Positions 1 through 8,090 of a stretch of DNA of 64,000 bases are shown here, piece after piece (position 1 is the first letter of the stretch; each line of letters starts with the position of its first letter). The notes beneath the pieces are model-generated. The model worked only from the letters and a program-made list of their open reading frames with translations. It was not told the DNA's origin and ran no database searches. This DNA comes from SMXL01 sp036985715. GTDB taxonomy: Bacteria; Bacteroidota; Rhodothermia; Rhodothermales; UBA10348. The DNA lies in assembly GCA_036985715.1 (NCBI GenBank), contig BTQE01000002.1, positions 7,778 to 71,777 of the forward strand, read 5' to 3'. The translations under genes were made by a program, and so were the position numbers.

Positions 1-1
1 A

Positions 2-811
2 TGTGGCCCCTGTATCGGATTGGGAAGAGGACTTCTGGAGTCAGGTGAAGTAGGTATTTCAGCAACGAATCGTAACTTCAAGGGACGCATGGGATCAAGA
101 GATGCTCAGACATACCTCGCAAGCCCGCAGGTGGTGGCTGCATCGGCTATCGCAGGATATATCTGTGGGCCGGAAGTAGCGGACAGTACAACTCCGGATT
201 ATCGATTCGAAGAGTATAAAGCAGAAGTGGCGACTGTGCGGGTAGACATCCTGGATGGATTCCCCCAATTGGTCAGCGGAAGACTGGTTTTCACTCCGCA
301 AGACAACCAGAATACAGACGGAATTTATGGCAAGGACTATACGTACCGGGAAGGAATGACTCCTGAAGAAATGGCGGCAGTCGTCATGGAAAATTACGAC
401 CCCGAATTTGCTGGTCGGACCGAGGAAGGCGATATCCTAGTCGGCGGATATAATTTTGGAACTGGATCGAGTCGCGAACAGGCCGCAACGGCGCTAAAAT
501 TCAAAGGAATTTCCCTCGTTATTGCGGGCAGTTTTTCCCAAACTTACTTGCGCAACGCCTACAACAACGGGTTCGTCTGTATCGATTGTCCGGAATTCGT
601 GAATGAACTCAAACACGAGTTTTCTGACGAGATTGCAGCATCGACGTTGACCATTATTCCGGGTGATAAGTTGGAGGTCGACTTTGAGGTCGCATCCGTC
701 AAATACCGGAATCAGGTGTATCGATTCCGCCCCCTTGGATCCGTTCCACAATCACTCGTAGTAGCAGGCGGTATCGAGAACGTTGTCAAGAATCGATTGG
801 GGATCTCATAA
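2..811 (+). CDS. Homoaconitase (LYS4-type), 3' part only; gene enters from the left edge
   Basis: An aconitase-superfamily dehydratase; homoaconitase interconverts homocitrate and homoisocitrate in the alpha-aminoadipate route using a 4Fe-4S cluster. The first complete codon is at nt 2 and the frame is open from there, so the true start lies upstream; the TTG at 20 is internal. The window opens inside the CGPCIG motif, which carries two of the three cluster cysteines, followed by the ATNRNFKGRMG segment. The C-terminal swivel domain contains FGTGSSREQAA, whose serine is the catalytic base in this superfamily. These segments resemble, from memory, fungal LYS4 more than AcnA/AcnB or the split LeuC/LeuD enzymes. 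The next gene, an isocitrate/homoisocitrate dehydrogenase, starts 50 bp downstream and fits as the following step. A related tricarboxylate may be the real substrate. Confidence 0.8.
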   Translation, partial: CGPCIGLGRGLLESGEVGISATNRNFKGRMGSRDAQTYLASPQVVAASAIAGYICGPEVADSTTPDYRFEEYKAEVATVRVDILDGFPQLVSGRLVFTPQDNQNTDGIYGKDYTYREGMTPEEMAAVVMENYDPEFAGRTEEGDILVGGYNFGTGSSREQAATALKFKGISLVIAGSFSQTYLRNAYNNGFVCIDCPEFVNELKHEFSDEIAASTLTIIPGDKLEVDFEVASVKYRNQVYRFRPLGSVPQSLVVAGGIENVVKNRLGIS

Positions 812-861
812 TCCTTTCATTCCTTATTTAACATTCTGGATTATTCCGAACGAGTAGCCAT

Positions 862-2049
862 ATGACAAGACCCACAGTGGTAACCATGCCCGGAGACGGC
901 ATTGGAGAAATAGTTCTACCCGAGGCACTCAAGGTGCTCGACGCAGTTGGGTGGGACGCAAACTACGTCCACGCTGATATCGGTTGGGAATTTTGGAAGA
1001 GTGAGGGGAATCCGCTCCCTGAGCGTACGATCGATCTACTTCGTGAACACAAACTGGGACTTTTTGGTGCGATCACATCCAAGCCTAAAAATAAGACCGT
1101 CGCAGAACTGAACCCTGAGCTTCACGACCAAGGATTGGTCTATTTCAGCCCGATTGTGGCGATGCGACAACTATTTAATTTGGATATCTGCATTCGGCCG
1201 TGCCGATCTTTCGAGGGGAATTTGCTCAATTTCGCGCGCCAGACGGCAGGAGGCGGATTTGAAGAGCCACCGGTCGACGTGGTCGTTTTCAGGCAAAACA
1301 CCGAGGGACTATACTGCGGCATTCAATGGACGAATCCGTCGGGCGAAGTGCGGGGAGCCTTAGCCTCGCACCCCAAATATCAACCCTTCGCTGAAGTCCC
1401 GAGCGCAGATCTTGCGATGGCTGTTCGACTTTTCACGCGAAACGCGTGTCACAGGATTCTACTCGGCGCCTTCGAGTATGCCAGGAAATATGGTTACACG
1501 TCGGTCACAGTGTGTGAGAAGCCCAATGTGCTTCGGGAGACGTCCGGCATGATGGAAGAGGAGGCCAGAAAGATCCACGAGGATTTTTCTGACATTCAGC
1601 TCTGGTCCACGAACATCGACGCGCAAATGATGTGGCTCACCAAGAATCCGGAGGACTATGGCGTGATCGTTTCAGGGAATCTTTTTGGTGATATTGTTTC
1701 AGACGCTTTTGCCGGTTTGGTAGGTGGACTCGGTTTCGCGTGTTCGGGGAATATTGGGGACGACGTTGCCGTGTTCGAACCGACGCATGGATCTGCTCCG
1801 AAATATGTCGATCTTGATCCGTCTATTGTAAACCCGATCGCCATGATTCTGAGCGCTGCCATGATGCTGGATCACATGGGCGAATCAGATAAGGCAACGC
1901 TCGTCAGAAAAGCCGTCGCGACGGTTGTCAGCGACGGACGCGTGCGGACGTATGACATGATGCGAATTCCTGGCGGTTCGAACTCCGTTGAACAGGGGGC
2001 GGCAACAACCCGGCAAATGACAGACGCAATAGTTGAAGCGCTTGGATAA
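862..2049 (+). CDS. Isocitrate/homoisocitrate dehydrogenase family protein
   Basis: A beta-decarboxylating NAD(P)-dependent dehydrogenase of 395 residues. It starts with the family GDGIGE turn and has the substrate-loop segment VVFRQNTEGLY, the metal-site segment SGNLFGDIVSD, and the cofactor-site run SGNIGDDVAVFEPTHGSAP near residues 290-310. The LFGAITS segment near residue 70 and the GLVGGLG...SGNIGD stretch recall homoisocitrate dehydrogenases, but an insertion after ITS and the GIQW following the NTEG motif differ from the short Thermus-type enzymes. It lies between homoaconitase and citrate-lyase-like genes and is 9 bp from the latter, so probably co-transcribed. Expected reaction: oxidative decarboxylation of (homo)isocitrate to 2-oxoglutarate or 2-oxoadipate, or the reverse. 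Which substrate is used cannot be read from sequence; the family call is firm. Confidence 0.85.
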   Translation: MTRPTVVTMPGDGIGEIVLPEALKVLDAVGWDANYVHADIGWEFWKSEGNPLPERTIDLLREHKLGLFGAITSKPKNKTVAELNPELHDQGLVYFSPIVAMRQLFNLDICIRPCRSFEGNLLNFARQTAGGGFEEPPVDVVVFRQNTEGLYCGIQWTNPSGEVRGALASHPKYQPFAEVPSADLAMAVRLFTRNACHRILLGAFEYARKYGYTSVTVCEKPNVLRETSGMMEEEARKIHEDFSDIQLWSTNIDAQMMWLTKNPEDYGVIVSGNLFGDIVSDAFAGLVGGLGFACSGNIGDDVAVFEPTHGSAPKYVDLDPSIVNPIAMILSAAMMLDHMGESDKATLVRKAVATVVSDGRVRTYDMMRIPGGSNSVEQGAATTRQMTDAIVEALG

Positions 2050-2058
2050 CTTCAGATT

Positions 2059-3276
2059 ATGGGGAAGGTTAAAATCGATCGATCATCAAGTGTACGTCAA
2101 GGCACCGCCGGACGGGCGGATGCCGACGCGCGATCAGACCTGTCAGTTTCCGTTCATGGCGATGACTCAGGCGAGCTGAAACTGGATATTCAGTCAAAAG
2201 TCGAGGCGTTTTACGGCCCTTCGATCCGAAAAACAGTGGCTGACGCCCTGAAAGCGTTTGGTTTTACGAGCGGACGAGTGGACGTGAACGACCGCGGCGC
2301 CCTCCCGTTTGTCATCAGAGCGCGCCTTGAAACCGCATTGCGACGCGCCGGATACAAAGGTGACGGCCTTGTAAAGCGCAAAAGAGGCAAACGACAATCA
2401 ACGGAGCGGGACCGCCTACGCAGATCAAGGCTCTATTTGCCGGGAAACGAGCCGAAGTTCATGATCAATGCCGGCTTGCACCGTCCGGACGCTGTCATTC
2501 TGGATCTCGAGGATTCGGTCCATCCGGTTGAAAAGAACGCAGCCAGACTCTTAGTCCGAAATGCATTGGCAGAAGTAGATTTCATGGGAGCCGAACGGAT
2601 GGTTCGCATCAATCAACTTCCCTTGGGTCTAGACGACCTGGACGCGATTGTGCCCGAATTGCCTGACCTGATTCTACTTCCCAAAATTGAGGGTGCGACC
2701 GAAGTCAAACACGTGCACAGACGGATTGCCAGGATTCTAAAAGCGGTCGGTAAGGATAAAGTAATATGGCTAATGCCCATTTTGGAGTCCGCGCTGGGCA
2801 TCGAGAATGCGTTTGGAATTGCGTCTGCCGCGGAGACCGTAGTGGCTCTTGCGATGGGATTGGAGGATTATACCGCCGACCTGGATGTTAGAAAAACACT
2901 GGAAGGACGAGAGTCTCTTTATGCGAGAATGAGGCTTGTGAACGCCGCGCGAGCGGCTGGAGTCCAGGCGAATGACTCGGTGTTCAGTGATGTGGCGGAC
3001 ACGGCAGGTCTATCGGCGTGGGCCACCCGATCCAGAGGTATGGGCTATGATGGTATGGGATGTATCCACCCCAGGCAAATCGAACTCATTCACGAGGCAT
3101 TCGCTCCGACATCGAATGAAATCGAGCAAGCCCAAAGAATTTGCGACGCGTTCCGAGCCGCCGAGTCCAAAGGATTGAGCGTGGTCAGTTTAGGCTCGCG
3201 GATGATTGATCCGCCGGTCGTGTTGCGCGCAAGACAATTGGTCGAGAATGCTCGGAAAGCAGGGCTTATCCATTAA
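2059..3276 (+). CDS. CitD-like acyl-carrier domain fused to citrate lyase beta subunit (CitE)
   Basis: A 405-residue two-domain protein. Residues about 12-98 resemble citrate lyase gamma subunit CitD, with the matching blocks KVEAFYGPSIRKT and VNDRGALPFVIRARLETAL. Residues about 120-400 are CitE/HpcH-HpaI aldolase fold: RSRLYLPGN, ILDLEDSV (Asp149/Glu151 region), MVRIN (Arg183), LPKIEG (Lys209-Glu211), ILESALGIE (Glu243) and MGLEDYTADL. In ordinary citrate lyases CitD is separate and carries the phosphoribosyl-dephospho-CoA arm on Ser14 of a TLESGD motif; here that spot reads AGRADADARSD, with an insertion of about six residues and the only nearby serine (Ser26) one place off. A basic linker (KRKRGKR) joins the domains. 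It is followed 37 bp later by citF. Substrate may be citrate or a homologue such as homocitrate. Confidence 0.82.
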   Translation: MGKVKIDRSSSVRQGTAGRADADARSDLSVSVHGDDSGELKLDIQSKVEAFYGPSIRKTVADALKAFGFTSGRVDVNDRGALPFVIRARLETALRRAGYKGDGLVKRKRGKRQSTERDRLRRSRLYLPGNEPKFMINAGLHRPDAVILDLEDSVHPVEKNAARLLVRNALAEVDFMGAERMVRINQLPLGLDDLDAIVPELPDLILLPKIEGATEVKHVHRRIARILKAVGKDKVIWLMPILESALGIENAFGIASAAETVVALAMGLEDYTADLDVRKTLEGRESLYARMRLVNAARAAGVQANDSVFSDVADTAGLSAWATRSRGMGYDGMGCIHPRQIELIHEAFAPTSNEIEQAQRICDAFRAAESKGLSVVSLGSRMIDPPVVLRARQLVENARKAGLIH

Positions 3277-3313
3277 TCGGAAAACAACGACGAGCCGAAC
3301 ATCGCTCAGCTTG

Positions 3314-4897
3314 ATGAATCGTATGGGAAAAGAGGCATCAGTTACGTCATTCGCTGTCAACAAGCTCGGCAGGAGAGTTCCTACAGAAGTGAATGGGACT
3401 CTGATCGTGCCCTACAAGGGCGCGAAAGGATATAAGCCAAAGGGTTTCAAACACGGCCCGTCCATTCGTTCCAGCCGGGATTACCCTCGTAGTGGCGATA
3501 AACGCGTACCGGACCTTACGACGGCGTTGAAAAAATGCGGACTGAAGGATGGAATGGTAATCTCGTCCCATCACCATCTTCGGAATGGCGACCAAGTTGC
3601 TCTGCTGGCGCTTCAGACTGCAGGAAGGATGGGAGTGAAAGACCTTGTCTGGTTTCCAAGTGCTTCGTTTCCATGTCAGGAGCCGGTGATTGACCTGATG
3701 AAGAACGGCGTCGTGCACCACATTGAAGGCAGCATGAACGGCCCACTTGGCGAATATTGCTCCAGAGGCAAGATGCGTGGGATGGGCGTACTGCGATCCC
3801 ATGGAGGTCGATGGCAAGCCGTTCAGGACGGCGAAATCAAAATCGATATCGCGATTATCGCCGCCCCTACGGCGGATCCATTTGGCAACGCTGATGGATC
3901 TCACGGCCCGTCGGCGTGTGGTTCGCTCGGCTTCGCCCTTGTCGATTCGATTTATGCTGAAAATGTGATCGTTGTCACCGACAATCTCGTACAATTTCCG
4001 TGTCATCCGTGGGAAATCCAGGGAAACAACGTGGACTACGTGGTTGAGGTTGAGTCGATAGGAGACCCGGAAAAAATCGTTTCCGGTACCACCCAGATCA
4101 CCAAGAGCCCGGATCGCCTGTTGATTGCCGAGTATGTGGCACGGTTCATCAGGGACGCCGGTATCATGAAAGACGGCTTCTCATTTCAGGCAGGGGCAGG
4201 CGGTATTGCGCTGGCTTTCGTTGATTTTCTTAAGGAAATGATGCGGGATGCGGGCATCAGAGCTCGATTTGTTCGCGGTGGGTCAACACAGTATTTGGTT
4301 GATATGCTTGAGGAGGGCCTGACCGACTACATACTTGACGGACAGACATTTGATTTAGCAGGGGTCGAATCTATAGGTTCGCATCCCAATCACGTAGCGA
4401 CGACGCCGTTTACGTCCTATAATTTTCACGGGAAAGGAAATTTCGCTAGCCTCGTAGATGCTGTTGTGCTTGGGGCTACGGAAGTCGACATCAATTTTAA
4501 TGGAAACGTTGTCACCCATTCCGATGGGTTGTTGCTTCATGGAATCGGCGGGTGGCAAAATTGCCTGGCTGGTGGCTGTACGATCCTGGCCGTACCCGCG
4601 TTTCGAGATCGTATTCCGGTGATTGTGGATGAGGTTACAACGATCACAGGTCCGGGAGAATTGATTGACGTGGTTGTATGTGAGAGGGGTATCGCGATTA
4701 ATCCTCGCAGGAAAGATCTCTTGCGTAGGCTACGGAACTCCGATTTGCCCATACGACCGATTGACGACATACAGAAGGAGGTTCGAAATCTATTGGGTGG
4801 TAAACCCAGAAAAGCCCGCATCTCTGACACGCCGGTCGCCGTAATCAAGTGGATTGATGGTACTGTCATTGACACCGTTTGGCAGGTGCCCGAATAA
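3314..4897 (+). CDS. citF: Citrate lyase alpha subunit family protein (CitF)
   Basis: CitF is the CoA/acyl-carrier transferase of the citrate lyase complex, moving the tricarboxylate onto the acyl carrier before CitE cleaves it. Family landmarks are clear: LKDGMVISSHHHLRNGD near residue 75, GPLGEYCSRG, RSHGGRWQAVQDGEIKIDIA, DPFGNADG, ACGSLGFALVD, the GSHPNH and FNGNVVTHSDG segments, and a C-terminal D-G-T-V-I-D-T-V-W-Q-V run that mirrors CitF ends. The open frame extends back to 3206 inside the previous gene, but the first ATG after that gene's stop is at 3314 (another at 3323), giving 527 residues, close to the usual size. No strong ribosome site is visible. No citC, citX or citG for prosthetic-group attachment is present in the window; they could lie upstream. 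Confidence 0.88.
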   Translation: MNRMGKEASVTSFAVNKLGRRVPTEVNGTLIVPYKGAKGYKPKGFKHGPSIRSSRDYPRSGDKRVPDLTTALKKCGLKDGMVISSHHHLRNGDQVALLALQTAGRMGVKDLVWFPSASFPCQEPVIDLMKNGVVHHIEGSMNGPLGEYCSRGKMRGMGVLRSHGGRWQAVQDGEIKIDIAIIAAPTADPFGNADGSHGPSACGSLGFALVDSIYAENVIVVTDNLVQFPCHPWEIQGNNVDYVVEVESIGDPEKIVSGTTQITKSPDRLLIAEYVARFIRDAGIMKDGFSFQAGAGGIALAFVDFLKEMMRDAGIRARFVRGGSTQYLVDMLEEGLTDYILDGQTFDLAGVESIGSHPNHVATTPFTSYNFHGKGNFASLVDAVVLGATEVDINFNGNVVTHSDGLLLHGIGGWQNCLAGGCTILAVPAFRDRIPVIVDEVTTITGPGELIDVVVCERGIAINPRRKDLLRRLRNSDLPIRPIDDIQKEVRNLLGGKPRKARISDTPVAVIKWIDGTVIDTVWQVPE

Positions 4898-5019
4898 TGG
4901 TGCGTGAGTACTGGTGTCCGAGAATTAGTGCCCGAAGAACATGGTCTCCAAACCCAAGCGCCCAACAACGTGGATGCAGGGGAGGCCAGGAAATTTTTAA
5001 TATCGAAATAGATCTAAGA

Positions 5020-6594
5020 ATGAAGCCGCATCGCATATTTATTTCCGGACTGACCCTTTTCGTCATGTCCGCATTTCTGAGTGCATCCCAGAGCTTTGGT
5101 CAATCCTATCCCACAGACGATCCTGTGATTCAACAGATATGGGAGGAGGGTATCAATAACTCGCAAACCGAAGCGTTGGCACATCGGCTCATTGATTACT
5201 ATGGCCCTCGCCTGGCCGGCTCGCCCAACCTTGCGGCTGCTCAGGACTGGTTGGTCGAAACGTACGAGAGTTGGGGGGTGCCAGTTCGAAAAGAGCAGTA
5301 CGGCACCTGGAACGGCTGGCAGCAGGGTACTCTTCACGTCGATATGCTTGAACCTCGTGTTCGAACCCTGGAAACTCATTTGCTTGCATGGAGCCCCGGT
5401 ACAAATGGTACCGTCCAGGGCGAGGTGGTGGTTCCACCTGAGGGAATGGACAGCAAATCTGCGGCTGAATGGCTTTCCACGGTCCGCAGCAAATTCGTTC
5501 TTCTTTCTGCTCCGGAACCCACGTGTCGTGCAAATCAGGAATTGAAGAGATATGCTCGCGAGGAGACGGTCGAACGGCTTGACTCCATTCGCATGGCCAA
5601 CAGACGGTCGTTTAACTTACGGACACAACCGATTGTAGCTGCAACCGAGGAGTCTCCCATAACTGCCGTTGATTCCGCGGGAGCAGCCGGAGTGATCACG
5701 TCGCGCTGGTCCGGAGGCTGGGGCGTGAACAAAGTCTTTCGTACAAGCACGAAACAGGCGGTAGGGATCGATATGTCGTGTGAGGACTACGGTCTACTGT
5801 TCAGATTGATCGAGAATGGAACGACCCCGGTACTTCGCGCTAATGCAGAAAGCCAGGATCTTGGCGAGGTACCTCAATTCAATGTCATCGCTCAATTGAC
5901 GGGAACGGAGCTACCGGATGAATATGTGTTGCTTGGTGCTCATTTGGATTCGTGGCATTCAGCAAGTGGAGCTACAGATAATGGGACCGGTTCGATTACC
6001 ATGCTGGAAGCGATGCGGATTCTAAAGACGGCTTATCCCAAGCCTCGTCGGACCATTATAGTGGGGCACTGGGGGGCGGAGGAGATGGGACAAATCGGTT
6101 CGAGTTCCTTCAGGGAAGATCATCCCGAGGTGGTTGAGGGACTTCAGGCCGCATTCAACCAGGACAATGGTACGTGGCGATTTGAAAGAATCGAGGGTCA
6201 GGGATATCTCGATTCTGCGGCACATATTCCTAAATGGATGGCCGTCGTTCCGAGAGAGATCGCGGACACGATCCTGTTGGAAGTACCCGGTCCGATGAAT
6301 AATACCGGGAGCGATCATACATCATTTGTCTGCGCTGGCGCCCCAAGTTTTCGCCTTCAGTCACCTTACGACGAATATCGTCAGTACACCTGGCATACCA
6401 ACCGTGATACGTACGACAAAATTGTTTTCGACGATTTGAAGGAAAACGCGACTGTGACCGCCATGCTGGCGTACATGGCCTCGGAAGATCCAGTTCGGTT
6501 TGATCGAACAAGAGCGAATCTACCTGTGTCCTCTCGCACCGGACGTGCGAGACAAGTTGGAGCGTGTCGCCCAGCCAGACGAGAGCCACGATAG
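5020..6594 (+). CDS. Secreted M28-family zinc metallopeptidase
   Basis: Start set at the ATG at 5020, which gives an N-terminal signal peptide (MKPHRIFISGLTLFVM..., ending SQSFGQ); the longer frame from 4879 has no signal. About residues 45-100 contain the IDYYGPRLAGSPN segment typical of bacterial M28 exopeptidases, followed by an inserted PA-like region. The zinc site is readable: His and Asp in LLGAHLDSW, Asp in GATDNGTG, Glu-Glu in WGAEEMG, Asp in NQDNGT and His in GSDHTSF. It probably acts in the periplasm or outside the cell as an aminopeptidase or carboxypeptidase; specificity cannot be told. The C-terminus is arginine-rich but matches the usual tail pattern of the family, so I see no frameshift. 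rsmB follows after 21 bp. Confidence 0.88.
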   Translation: MKPHRIFISGLTLFVMSAFLSASQSFGQSYPTDDPVIQQIWEEGINNSQTEALAHRLIDYYGPRLAGSPNLAAAQDWLVETYESWGVPVRKEQYGTWNGWQQGTLHVDMLEPRVRTLETHLLAWSPGTNGTVQGEVVVPPEGMDSKSAAEWLSTVRSKFVLLSAPEPTCRANQELKRYAREETVERLDSIRMANRRSFNLRTQPIVAATEESPITAVDSAGAAGVITSRWSGGWGVNKVFRTSTKQAVGIDMSCEDYGLLFRLIENGTTPVLRANAESQDLGEVPQFNVIAQLTGTELPDEYVLLGAHLDSWHSASGATDNGTGSITMLEAMRILKTAYPKPRRTIIVGHWGAEEMGQIGSSSFREDHPEVVEGLQAAFNQDNGTWRFERIEGQGYLDSAAHIPKWMAVVPREIADTILLEVPGPMNNTGSDHTSFVCAGAPSFRLQSPYDEYRQYTWHTNRDTYDKIVFDDLKENATVTAMLAYMASEDPVRFDRTRANLPVSSRTGRARQVGACRPARREPR

Positions 6595-6615
6595 TTTCAG
6601 TAGCGCACCAACGAC

Positions 6616-7926
6616 ATGACTTCAAGCCGCCAGGAGGCGCTTCGCGAACTGGAGCGAATTGAACACGGCGGAGCATTCATCGGGCTTGCCCGACGGTCCA
6701 GGGCTTCTAAGATCGAGCATGACGGAAAGCTGTCTGATCTGGTTGCCGGAGTAACGAGGCGGCGGCGCTGGCTCGATTTTCTGGTGGATCAGTTCTATGA
6801 GGGAGATCCAGAGTCTCTAGAACCAGCCGTTCGGAATATTCTTCGCATGGGCGTGTATGAATTGTTACATACGCAGACGCCGGATCATGCCGTGGTGAAT
6901 GAAAGCGTCAACTGTGCTAAGGCGGAGGTCGGTAAACGGGTTACCGGGCTGGTGAATGGTATTCTCAGACGTACGATTAGAGAAAGAAATTCCCTGCCGG
7001 CGCCAACCGGTACCGGGCCCGTGGATGCACTCGCAATAGCTCACTCTCATCCCACCTGGATGGTTGAGCGTTGGTTCGATCGCCTGGGGGAATCGAAAAC
7101 GGTCGACTTGCTTGAGCACAACAATGAGCGGCCTCGATTCGGTCTGCGTCTTCGAACACTGGACCGATCCAAGCTTCTTGAACAGATGGTAGACGAGGGG
7201 GCCGAAGCGTCGCCGTTTTTCGAGGACTTCATCCGGTCGACAAGGCTGCATCCATTCTTTCGGGAGGGACTTGTGCAGGAAGGAGCGCTACTCGTTCAAG
7301 ACGAAGCCGCTGGTGGCGTCGTACGGGTCGTGGACCCGCAACCGGGTGAGAGAATACTTGATGCCTGCGCCGCTCCTGGCGGCAAAGCGATATACATGGC
7401 TGACCTGGTAGGCACTACCGGACTCATCATGGGTATCGACAACAACGAGTCTCGTCTTCGACTTCTTGAGTCAGAGGCAAATCGCTTGAATCTTCCGCAG
7501 GTTAAGACGCGTGTTGTCGACCTTCGGGAACGTTCTGAGTCAGAGATAGGGGAGCAGTATGACAAAGTCTTATTGGATGCACCATGTTCAGGGCTGGGCG
7601 TACTGTCGAAAAGGGCCGACCTCAGGTGGAGGTCAAGCCTGGACCAGATTGACGAGCTCTCACGGCTTCAGGATGAACTCCTCGATACCGTGAGCCGATT
7701 TGTTAAACTGGGGGGATTACTCGTCTACAGTACGTGTACCCTGGAGCCCGAGGAGAACGAAGACAGAGTGAGCGCCTTTTTGAAACGAAACAAGACATTC
7801 TATCTGGAGCCTGTTCAGGATGCAGTACCCGCTCCACTGGTGGACGTAGAGGGGCATTACCGAACCCTTCCCTACGAGAGCGCCATCGACGGGGCGTTCG
7901 CGGCCCGATTGCGGAAGGTTGCCTGA
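6616..7926 (+). CDS. rsmB: 16S rRNA (cytosine-967-C5)-methyltransferase RsmB
   Basis: A 436-residue enzyme with an N-terminal NusB-like RNA-binding domain (about residues 1-140, with the segments NILRMGVYELL, VVNESVNCAK and GLVNGILRR) and a C-terminal Rossmann-fold SAM methyltransferase. The SAM-binding motif ILDACAAPGGK, the LDAPCSGLGVL motif whose cysteine releases the product, and the catalytic YSTCTLEPEEN motif are all intact. It modifies C967 of 16S rRNA by the E. coli numbering. It lies 21 bp after the M28 peptidase gene. A second rRNA m5C-methyltransferase of the same superfamily is encoded on the other strand at 11205-12680. Confidence 0.93.
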   Translation: MTSSRQEALRELERIEHGGAFIGLARRSRASKIEHDGKLSDLVAGVTRRRRWLDFLVDQFYEGDPESLEPAVRNILRMGVYELLHTQTPDHAVVNESVNCAKAEVGKRVTGLVNGILRRTIRERNSLPAPTGTGPVDALAIAHSHPTWMVERWFDRLGESKTVDLLEHNNERPRFGLRLRTLDRSKLLEQMVDEGAEASPFFEDFIRSTRLHPFFREGLVQEGALLVQDEAAGGVVRVVDPQPGERILDACAAPGGKAIYMADLVGTTGLIMGIDNNESRLRLLESEANRLNLPQVKTRVVDLRERSESEIGEQYDKVLLDAPCSGLGVLSKRADLRWRSSLDQIDELSRLQDELLDTVSRFVKLGGLLVYSTCTLEPEENEDRVSAFLKRNKTFYLEPVQDAVPAPLVDVEGHYRTLPYESAIDGAFAARLRKVA

Positions 7927-8090
7927 ATCAGGTTGCCTCAAAACGACTGCCTGGATAAAGAATGCCCGAACCAGGGGAGTAATCGGCCCCCTCGAAACCT
8001 TGACGCACATTGGGCATACGTCATGCGGTTGCCAGAGCACATCGGAGTCTAATCGGCACCATCACCGTTCTGTGACCCAGGCGCTTCTGT

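Noticed and set aside
3347..4006. 219-residue minus-strand frame inside citF
   Set aside because: Antisense shadow; citF has strong family motifs through the same region.
6480..6594. Possible frameshift at the C-terminus of the M28 peptidase because of its Arg-rich tail
   Set aside because: The tail keeps the usual family spacing (LPVSSRTGR, then ACRPARR), and all zinc ligands lie upstream, so the frame appears correct.
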